Under the pieces are notes generated by a model. The model saw nothing but the letters and a program-made list of their open reading frames with translations. It had not been told where the DNA came from and ran no database searches. Shown here piece by piece: positions 53,897 through 60,738 of a stretch of 64,000 nt of DNA; position 1 is the first letter of the stretch; each line of letters begins with the position of its first letter. The position numbers and the translations under genes are program-made. This stretch comes from JAYKJB01 sp035284745 [NCBI: Candidatus Sericytochromatia bacterium] (GTDB lineage Bacteria; Cyanobacteriota; Sericytochromatia; S15B-MN24). The stretch covers positions 310,001 to 374,000 of the forward strand of contig JAYKIL010000008.1 in NCBI GenBank assembly GCA_035284745.1, given 5' to 3'.

Positions 53897-54316
53897 ATGA
53901 CGAGCGAAGCAACCCTGAGTTACGACGCACGCTACGAGGCGTTAATCGAACGCTATGAAGCGGGCGCGCCGATTGAGGAGCTCATCCCTCAATTCCAGAC
54001 GATGCGACAAGAACAGGCCGACTTAAGGATTTCAGTCGCGTTGAGTTGGCTGTATATCCTTGCCGGTCAAAAGGATCGGGCTATCCATTACTGCAAGGAA
54101 GCCAAAAGTATCCCGCAAGGACGCTACAACCACGCCCTGGCCTTGCTGACGTTCAAAGAAAAAGGGGTGCGCGACAAACTCGAGGAGGCTTACCGCTTGG
54201 GAGGTGATGAGGGTCGAAAAGACGCGATGGACAACCTCCAAGATGCCATTCGGCGCAAAGGGGGAATGTACCCCGCGGCAGAGAAAATGCTTGCTTGGCT
54301 CAAAGAGTGGGCGTAA
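53897..54316 (+). CDS. Small helical TPR-like protein
   Basis: A 139-residue soluble, all-helical protein with pairs of helices (DLRISVALSWLYILAGQKDR, then AIHYCKEAKSIPQGRYNHAL) resembling one or two TPR-like units. ATG 53897 follows GAGG at eight bases. It is followed 31 bases later by the dus gene and may be co-transcribed. Function is unknown. Confidence 0.65.
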   Translation: MTSEATLSYDARYEALIERYEAGAPIEELIPQFQTMRQEQADLRISVALSWLYILAGQKDRAIHYCKEAKSIPQGRYNHALALLTFKEKGVRDKLEEAYRLGGDEGRKDAMDNLQDAIRRKGGMYPAAEKMLAWLKEWA

Positions 54317-54347
54317 CAATTTCCTGTTCGTATTGAAGGCCCCGTCA

Positions 54348-55337
54348 ATGAAGCAGTTTGATCATCTTTCAATTGGCACACTCCGTTTAGCGAGCCCCGT
54401 GTTCCTCGCGCCGATGTGCGGAGTGTGTGACCGTGCATACCTTGAAATATGCCGGGACATAGACCCCGTCAGCCCATTGGCAACTGAAATGGTCTCGGCC
54501 AATGGACTGGTGCACGGCGGGCGCAACACAACCGAAATGATAGATTTTCAGACCGTTCGCGGACCTGTCATGATCCAGATTTTTGGCCACGATACCCAGG
54601 CGTTGGCAACCGGCAGTCGCATGATAGAAGACGCCGGCGTTGACCTTATCTCGATGAACTTTGGCTGCCCCGCAAAAAAAATCGTCAAAAACTGTGACGG
54701 AGCCTACCTTTTGAAAACCCCCGAAAAGATTGGGGAACTCGTGGAGGCGTGCGTGAAAGCGACCCGTTTGCCCATGGTTTGTAAGATGCGACTGGGATGG
54801 GACGATGACTCCCGAAACTATCTCACCGTCGCTCGCATCATAGAAGAAGCGGGAGCCCATTCAATCGCTGTGCACGGTCGCACCCGCGAGCAGGGCTACA
54901 GTGGAGAGGCGGACTGGGCAGCGATTAAGGAAATCGCGGCCGCTGCTTCGATACCTATCATCGGGAATGGGGACATCGACTCACCAGAAACCGCCCGGTC
55001 TCGGATGCTTCAAACGGGGGTCGCCGGCGTGATGGTTGGCAGGGCGGCCATGGGTAATCCGTGGCTATTGGCGCGCACGAAACATTACCTGACGACAGGA
55101 GAACTATTGCCGGAGCCCAGTCCGTCGGAACGGCTGTCCGTCGCGATACGCCACGCTGAAAAGCTGATTGCCTACAAGGGTGAAAGGGTTGGTGTGTTCG
55201 AGTGTCGAAAACATCTGGCGTGGTACACTTCGGGGCTTCCTCGGTCCGCAGAGTTGCGCCAGCGAATCAATGCCGCGAAAACCCCCGACGAAATGATGGC
55301 TTGCCTGGGAACCCATCTTCACCCGTTGGCCGCCTAG
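54348..55337 (+). CDS. tRNA-dihydrouridine synthase
   Basis: A flavoenzyme of 329 residues that reduces uridines in the tRNA D loop. It has the FMN barrel entry LASPVFLAPMCGVCD, the catalytic Cys in MNFGCPAKKIVKN, GWDD, the conserved HGRTREQGYSG, and IIGNGDI with phosphate-binding GVAGVMVGRAAMGNP. It is closest in pattern to DusB. Start ATG 54348 is set by the family N-terminus; the longer frame overlaps the previous gene. Confidence 0.93.
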   Translation: MKQFDHLSIGTLRLASPVFLAPMCGVCDRAYLEICRDIDPVSPLATEMVSANGLVHGGRNTTEMIDFQTVRGPVMIQIFGHDTQALATGSRMIEDAGVDLISMNFGCPAKKIVKNCDGAYLLKTPEKIGELVEACVKATRLPMVCKMRLGWDDDSRNYLTVARIIEEAGAHSIAVHGRTREQGYSGEADWAAIKEIAAAASIPIIGNGDIDSPETARSRMLQTGVAGVMVGRAAMGNPWLLARTKHYLTTGELLPEPSPSERLSVAIRHAEKLIAYKGERVGVFECRKHLAWYTSGLPRSAELRQRINAAKTPDEMMACLGTHLHPLAA

Positions 55338-55397
55338 GATTGAACGGGGGCGGCTCCCTCAATCATCCCAGGAATAACCGTCGATGAGGCGTGCCCC

Positions 55398-56003
55398 TTA
55401 TTCGTTGGTATCGCCTTCTTGTTCTTCCAGCTCTGTGGTGGGTCCCTGTATCAATGCGCGCAACACTTCTTTTCGTCCGCGTCCCGTGCGAGAAGAAAAC
55501 AGATATGGCTCTTGATCAATTTCAGAGCGCACGCGTTGAACGGTCTTATGTAATTCAGCCTGTTTTACGTCATCCACTTTGGTCAACACCACCAGCAATG
55601 GAACCCCGTGGTCCAATAAGAAACTCCGCATCTGGTTGTCGTTGGGCTGCAAAGGATGCCGAGCGTCCATCAAGTGCAGAACACCGCGCAAGGTGTCTCG
55701 GCCCGCCAAATATCGCGAAAGTTCTTTGCGCCACCTCGCCTGAATCGCCTGTGAAACTGCGGCATAGCCGTAACCCGGGAGATCGGCCAGCAAAAACTTA
55801 TCAAAATCAAAATAGTTGATGCCTTGGGTCCTGCCTGGGGTCTTTGAAATACGCGCGAGCCCCTTTTGCCCCGCCAGGGTATTGATCAAAGATGACTTTC
55901 CAACATTCGAACGGCCAACGACCGCAAACTCGTCGCGGCCGAAGTAAGGACACCCCTCTAAGGTCATCGCCGTGGTAACGAACTGAACGGGCTTTGTTTT
56001 CAT
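55398..56003 (-). CDS. engB: Ribosome-biogenesis GTPase EngB (YsxC/YihA)
   Basis: A 201-residue GTPase involved in 50S assembly. Motifs are G1 VGRSNVGKSSLIN, G2 region SKTPGRTQGINYF, G3 ADLPGYGYA, G4 VLTKVDD, and G5-like FSSRTGRG. ATG 56003 is chosen because the family starts near here; the frame upstream is basic and non-conserved. A short acidic tail ends the protein. Confidence 0.94.
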   Translation of the reverse strand: MKTKPVQFVTTAMTLEGCPYFGRDEFAVVGRSNVGKSSLINTLAGQKGLARISKTPGRTQGINYFDFDKFLLADLPGYGYAAVSQAIQARWRKELSRYLAGRDTLRGVLHLMDARHPLQPNDNQMRSFLLDHGVPLLVVLTKVDDVKQAELHKTVQRVRSEIDQEPYLFSSRTGRGRKEVLRALIQGPTTELEEQEGDTNE

Positions 56004-56022
56004 CGATGGGGGGCCCTTGGCA

Positions 56023-57708
56023 TCACGGTCCTCTCTCCGAAACTCGAGCGCTTTGCTCCCAGCTTCCCACCTCACGCATTTTTTGTCGAATGAAGTCATC
56101 GCGCTGTTGCAAGGCTTTTCGAAGCGCCGCGGAGGGCATTTCTCGACCCGTGCGATGGGCCGTGCGATTCACAGGCTCAATTCGTTGCAACCAAGCGAGA
56201 GCAGTGGGTTCATCAGGTTTGTAGATCAATGCCTGACGAAAACTCGCCTCCGCGGCGACAAAGTTGCCGTCATAGGCGTGCGCGACCCCCCGACGATGCC
56301 AGTCTCGATACGATCGTTCCATCTGGCCACGTAGCGCACTGTGCCTGACCGCCAACTGCTGGGCGCTGAAATACGGGGGGGAAGGCTTCTCTGGCTTTTT
56401 CGGTGGCATTAACAAGGGGGATTGCCACGGTACATTCGGCGGCCACGCGGCCACGGACCACCGCGCGGAGAGCGGCGCCGCCCCGCGATACAAACCCGCC
56501 ACATCGCCGCGCAAAATCCAATCGTACGAGCCATTGCTCACCACTTCACCGCGGCGATTGGCGGCATAGATAAAATAATTGTCTTTCTCACGCAGTATCC
56601 CTAGACCGCCCGGCTCGCTGGGGCGAGCGCCCAAGGTGAGCATCACCGTGTGTGTCCGGTCATACGGATTTTGCAATCGGACCCCGAGAGCCTCCAGGGC
56701 GTGCTCAACAGGCGCAATGTCTCCAGGATAACGCCCATAGGTCGCCACATATTTTTTGAGTGCGTTCTCCACCGCCCGCGCGTGACGATGATGAGAATCC
56801 AAAACCGATTGAGGCTCGCGCGCACCCGGCAAGAAGGCCAGCGGGGGAGCTTTAACCAGAAATTCCAGCCGCTCAGAAAAAACATGCTCCGCCCGATCGC
56901 TGGGCAGCAGTTCTCCCCAAAAAAGAATTGCCAGTGCGGCCGCGACGCTGCCTGAAGCCAAGGCTGCTCCCGAACGCCACGGCCAGCCCGTCAAAAAATA
57001 GGCTTTCTCTCTGCCGGGTTGCGCCGCCGGCGAGAAACCTGGCTCGCTGGGCTCTTGAGACCCCCAGAAGGGCTCGGCAACGGATTGCGCCGGAACTTCG
57101 ATGATTGGAAAAAACGCGGTGGACGCCTCTTGCGAATTCCAGGGAGTGGACGTCACCACAAGCCCTTCTTCGGCGGGTTCCGATAACCCCCACTCGGCTT
57201 CAGCGGAGAGGGGCAGATCTTCGCTGGAATCCGTCGGGCCCAGTTCGTCGGCTTGCACGAAGCCATCTACCTCAGGGGGAAGCCCTGCATCCGGATTTTC
57301 CTGCGGTATGGTCGGAGGCGGTTGCAGTTGGTCCAACACCGTTTCCATTGCTTGATTCCCAATGGACGGAGAGTCTGGGTAGTGGGCAAGCGGCTCAAAC
57401 GGTTTGGCCTCTCCGATCTCTTCCAAGGTATCCTGTGACTCCGAAGCCACAGCAAAGTCCCAGACAGGTTCTTGTTGGGGCAAGCGCCAACTCTCGGGGG
57501 GCGCAATCTCTTGCTCCCAAGCAGCCTGGAGCGAACCTTCATCCTTTTGGAGCGTCGCAGCGCTTTCGAAAACCCCTTCCCAAGTTGCCTCCGGGGCCGG
57601 GTGTAAAGACCACGCGGCAGGGCCTGCGCCCCAGTTCTGATCCTCAGATGCCGGAGATGGAGAGTGTTCCGCCCCAGAGGGCGGGGGGGACGCGGCAGGG
57701 TCGTGCAT
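56023..57708 (-). CDS. Large membrane protein with acidic N-domain, pseudopilin-like and TPR regions
   Basis: A 561-residue protein. Residues 1-235 are Pro/Glu/Ser-rich and probably disordered in the cytoplasm. One transmembrane segment (about 243-265) follows. A periplasmic segment then contains ALKKYVATYGRYPGD...LEALGVRLQNPYD (about 310-345), which looks like the C-terminal globular part of type II pseudopilins (YxxxxGxYP...NPYD) but without a prepilin leader. The C-terminus has one TPR-like unit (GVAHAYDGNFVAAEASFRQA). No family name is recognised. It lies between the polyproline lipoprotein gene and engB and may form an operon with the former. Confidence 0.65.
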   Translation of the reverse strand: MHDPAASPPPSGAEHSPSPASEDQNWGAGPAAWSLHPAPEATWEGVFESAATLQKDEGSLQAAWEQEIAPPESWRLPQQEPVWDFAVASESQDTLEEIGEAKPFEPLAHYPDSPSIGNQAMETVLDQLQPPPTIPQENPDAGLPPEVDGFVQADELGPTDSSEDLPLSAEAEWGLSEPAEEGLVVTSTPWNSQEASTAFFPIIEVPAQSVAEPFWGSQEPSEPGFSPAAQPGREKAYFLTGWPWRSGAALASGSVAAALAILFWGELLPSDRAEHVFSERLEFLVKAPPLAFLPGAREPQSVLDSHHRHARAVENALKKYVATYGRYPGDIAPVEHALEALGVRLQNPYDRTHTVMLTLGARPSEPGGLGILREKDNYFIYAANRRGEVVSNGSYDWILRGDVAGLYRGAAPLSARWSVAAWPPNVPWQSPLLMPPKKPEKPSPPYFSAQQLAVRHSALRGQMERSYRDWHRRGVAHAYDGNFVAAEASFRQALIYKPDEPTALAWLQRIEPVNRTAHRTGREMPSAALRKALQQRDDFIRQKMREVGSWEQSARVSERGP

Positions 57709-57729
57709 GGGGGTGACGTTACTCGCGGG

Positions 57730-58251
57730 CTAAAAGACCAATCGAGGATCGAAACTCGGAATCGGACCGGGGGTCGGAACCAGGGTCGGAAAATTTAGCA
57801 CCGGGGGGGTTGAATCTCCCACGTCCGAACCCGGAAGGCCTCCAACGCGCATCCGTGGCGGTGCCTTGGCCTGTTTGCTCCGCATGGCGTCGTTGATGGC
57901 GTCAATCCAAAGCTGAACACTCTGATCGTTGGGCTTCATCGCCCTGGCAGATTTAAAGGTCGCCAGGGCGACCTTGGTCCGCCCCTCGTAGACCTCTGCA
58001 ATTCCCCTCGCCCTCACCATGTCAAAAGCCAAATTGGCTCTGAGGTGCATGGCTGAGGCTGGCAGGGCTGGTTTCGGAGGAGGTGGGGGCGGGACGTAGC
58101 GTCGCGCTTTCGGCTTGGCAGGCGGCGGAGGTGGGGGTGGCTCATCGCCAATCCCCAACAGTGATCCCAGTTCTTCGGCCTCACAGCCAGCGGTCCCAGC
58201 GATTGTCAACACCAAAGCCAGGGCAGTAAAAAACTTTTTCCAGGTTTTCAT
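57730..58251 (-). CDS. Polyproline lipoprotein with TPR-like segment
   Basis: A 173-residue lipoprotein: the signal ends IAGTAGC (lipobox TAGC). The mature N-terminus has runs of seven and six prolines (DEPPPPPPPAKPK and YVPPPPPPKP), then a helical segment with one TPR-like repeat (GIAEVYEGRTKVALATFKSA), and a Pro-rich end. Such proline runs need EF-P for efficient translation. It is followed 21 bases later by the large membrane protein, whose C-terminus also has a TPR-like unit. Confidence 0.7.
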   Translation of the reverse strand: MKTWKKFFTALALVLTIAGTAGCEAEELGSLLGIGDEPPPPPPPAKPKARRYVPPPPPPKPALPASAMHLRANLAFDMVRARGIAEVYEGRTKVALATFKSARAMKPNDQSVQLWIDAINDAMRSKQAKAPPRMRVGGLPGSDVGDSTPPVLNFPTLVPTPGPIPSFDPRLVF

Positions 58252-58376
58252 GGCAATGGAGCGTCCCGGCGCGAAAAGAAATGTGATGCAGCCCCCATTT
58301 GTTAATTACCCTGGACTTACAACCCCCTAACAGCGCCATTTCAGGTCGCTTGGCATTATGGTTTCCAAGTCGTCCA

Positions 58377-59312
58377 TCACAAGCCTGCTGACGTCCTTAA
58401 CAGGTTCCTGGCATTCTCATAACCCACCCGACGAAATTCCTCCGGTTCCAACGCCGAGCGCAAAATTTCTTTGGCGCGCACTTGGCTGAACAGCGGAAAA
58501 TCGGAACCAAATAAAACACGCGTCGCGCCAAAGGCCGAGATGGCTTCTCGAATGATGGCTATGGGCTGCCAGGATGTATCCGTGAACACGTTGGGATAGC
58601 GGGCGCCGAGCTCTAAGACATCGGCTGATTGATTCCAGCCGACGTGAGCGAGCACAATGGGAACGGTCGAAAATGTTCGTATCAAAGGCTCAAGGTCAAG
58701 GGCTCTGTCCGCGCCTTCGAGCAGCGGAAATGGGAAGGTGCCCGTATGGATGATCACAGGCCAGCCGCAACCGGCAGCGAATTCGACCAATTCAAACATC
58801 CGATCACTGGTGGGAAGAGGGCCGGCGAGAGGAGGGTGTATCTTCAAGCCCACAATCCCCTTCAAAGAGGCATATAAGCGCAACCGCTCCATCAAGACGG
58901 GAGATAGGGGGTCAACGGAGCAGAATAACAAAAAATGTCCGGGATTTAACTCGACGGTATAGAGCAGGTCCAACGTATCAATAAACGGCTCAATCGAACA
59001 AATAACGCTGGTCGAAACCCCCGCTTTTTCCATGCTGCTCAACAACTGTTCCGTTTGATATTTGCTGAATTGACGCAAAATCTCGTTGAAACCGGCCTGC
59101 TTAAATCGGGGATAGAGGGAAGTCAAGTAAGGATGGCGCCCATATTGAGAGAACAATTCCACGCCTTGCGCCAACACGGGCTCCAACATCTCAGCGGCAA
59201 AATGTAACCAAGGCAGGTGAGGCGCCTGCGGATGACTGATGCTTCGCGCCCCGCGTAAGTGGGTGTGAAAGTCGATGAGGCCCGCTCCTGGTGTCTGGTC
59301 TCCAGGTAACAC
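58377..59312 (-). CDS. Amidohydrolase family protein (amidohydrolase_2)
   Basis: A 311-residue TIM-barrel metal hydrolase. Visible metal ligands are the N-terminal HxH (LIDFHTHLRG), His in VIIHTGTF, His in LAHVGW and Asp in LFGSDFPL, and the Lys-containing GLKIHPPL is also conserved. Substrates in this family are often carboxylic acids or lactones and cannot be predicted here. GTG 59312 follows GGGAGG; TTG 59327 is possible. Confidence 0.85.
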   Translation of the reverse strand: MLPGDQTPGAGLIDFHTHLRGARSISHPQAPHLPWLHFAAEMLEPVLAQGVELFSQYGRHPYLTSLYPRFKQAGFNEILRQFSKYQTEQLLSSMEKAGVSTSVICSIEPFIDTLDLLYTVELNPGHFLLFCSVDPLSPVLMERLRLYASLKGIVGLKIHPPLAGPLPTSDRMFELVEFAAGCGWPVIIHTGTFPFPLLEGADRALDLEPLIRTFSTVPIVLAHVGWNQSADVLELGARYPNVFTDTSWQPIAIIREAISAFGATRVLFGSDFPLFSQVRAKEILRSALEPEEFRRVGYENARNLLRTSAGL

Positions 59313-59342
59313 AACACCTCCCGGCAATCAGCCTTCCCGGCG

Positions 59343-59945
59343 CTACTTACCGTCCGATGAATCTGGGGGGCGCCGGTGATGTTTCTCATAAAAACGCTGA
59401 AAGTCCGTCGCTGTCACCCGACTAACGAACGAATGAAATTGGCGATCATCACGTTCTCGCTCGTGGTGCATGTTGTCCATATCCTGCAGCAACTGAGTGA
59501 CATCCAACTGCAACAACTCCTCGGCCGCCATCAACGGAACCCCCTGTCGCAAGGCCACCTGTATAGCTTCGGTCGCCGTCATCGCCAGTTTGCGAGATCG
59601 ACGCCCCTCGTTTCTAAAAATTAAAAAGCCTTGCACGTAGGCCCCATATCCTTCTTTCACGTCCTGTTTTTCGGTCGGAAGGGGCTCTAACTCGACCCGA
59701 AGCAACTCACATCCGAGTGACTCCAGGACATCCCCTAACGAGGCAGTCAAGCGGAGCGGCAAACCGGCTCTCGGAGGAGCAATCAACGCCACAATATGCT
59801 CAATGCTTTCACGACTTGTTTCGATGACAAATCCGAGTTGCTCTCGACGCGAGCCCAGTATCAAGCCATCGCGGACGGGAACGCCCCCTTCGGCTTGAAT
59901 TTCGAAGGCCCCGAGCAAAGACACACGACGTTTTCTATTAGGCAT
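59343..59945 (-). CDS. Bifunctional nuclease (DUF151) domain protein
   Basis: A 200-residue protein whose central part (about 40-165) matches the BFN/DUF151 pattern: LLRVELEPL...YVQGFLIFR, then KLAMTATEAIQVALRQGVPLMAAEELL, where the family typically has ARPSDAIALALRxxVPIFVAEEVL. Members have been reported as nucleases in plants and as conserved unknowns in bacteria. The Asp of the usual SDA motif is replaced by Thr-Glu-Ala here, so activity is uncertain. A charged C-terminus follows. ATG 59945 has GAGG five bases upstream. Confidence 0.72.
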   Translation of the reverse strand: MPNRKRRVSLLGAFEIQAEGGVPVRDGLILGSRREQLGFVIETSRESIEHIVALIAPPRAGLPLRLTASLGDVLESLGCELLRVELEPLPTEKQDVKEGYGAYVQGFLIFRNEGRRSRKLAMTATEAIQVALRQGVPLMAAEELLQLDVTQLLQDMDNMHHERERDDRQFHSFVSRVTATDFQRFYEKHHRRPPDSSDGK

Positions 59946-60002
59946 GGCATCCTCAGCCACTCGCGAAAAGTCTAACGCAAGGTTGCGAGGAAGGCCCTTC
60001 GA

Positions 60003-60695
60003 TCATTCCTCACGCAAGTTTTCGCGACCCCGTGCTGAACCGGCACGCCCGCCGGGAAGAGGCTCTCCGCACGCTGACATCATACCACCGCAAGGCGTCA
60101 GTGCCACCCGCTTCAAAAAGGTCTTGCGGTGAATTTCAGAGGGTCCGAAACGTTTCAATGCCTCGAAATGAGCCACCGTACCATAACCCTTGTGACGGGC
60201 AAATTCATACGCAGGATACACCTGGTGCACCTGAACCATCAGGCGATCGCGCGTGACCTTTGCGATGACAGATGCCGCGGCAATGGATATCGAGCGAGCG
60301 TCTCCCCGCTTTTCCGGCGATTGCGCCACAAGCAAGTTGGGGATGCGCAATGGCCCATCCACCAAAACGAACTCGACCGGCTCACATTGAAAAATTGCCT
60401 CCCGCATCGCCTCAAAAGTCGCCTGTAAAATATTCACTTGGTCCACTGTCGCAGCGTCGATCACGCCAACACCTATCGAGCAAGCCTCATTTCGAATGCG
60501 ATTGTAGAAATGATCGCGCGCCCGTGCCGTCAATTTCTTGGAATCAGTCAGACCTTGCCACGCCAGCAAAGTGGCTTCATCCGCAACGACGCACGCTGCC
60601 ACCACCGGGCCCGCCAATGAACCCCGTCCCGCCTCATCGACACCCGCCACGCGACGATATCCAGCCAACCACGCCGCACGTTCGAGTTCCAACAT
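60003..60695 (-). CDS. rnhB: Ribonuclease HII
   Basis: An endonuclease removing ribonucleotides from DNA. The 230-residue protein has the catalytic Asp-Glu in VAGVDEAGRGSLAGPVVAA, a further Asp in FVLVDGPL, and the final acidic site region after SIAAASVIAKVTRDRLM, with the RNase HII hallmark YEFARHKGYGT. ATG 60695 follows GGAG at seven bases. A Gly/Arg-rich tail ends the protein. It diverges from the helicase gene. Confidence 0.95.
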   Translation of the reverse strand: MLELERAAWLAGYRRVAGVDEAGRGSLAGPVVAACVVADEATLLAWQGLTDSKKLTARARDHFYNRIRNEACSIGVGVIDAATVDQVNILQATFEAMREAIFQCEPVEFVLVDGPLRIPNLLVAQSPEKRGDARSISIAAASVIAKVTRDRLMVQVHQVYPAYEFARHKGYGTVAHFEALKRFGPSEIHRKTFLKRVALTPCGGMMSACGEPLPGGRAGSARGRENLREE

Positions 60696-60719
60696 CTCGT
60701 CTCTCCAGGTCACGGAACA

Positions 60720-60730
60720 TGGTATATCAT
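60720..60730. promoter_or_regulatory. Overlapping divergent extended -10 elements
   Basis: TGGTATATC on the + strand (60720-60728) and TGATATACC on the minus strand (60730-60722) form a near-palindrome between rnhB (-) and the helicase gene (+). Both resemble extended -10 promoters and cannot be occupied at once. Confidence 0.45.
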
Positions 60731-60738
60731 GGTCCCAG

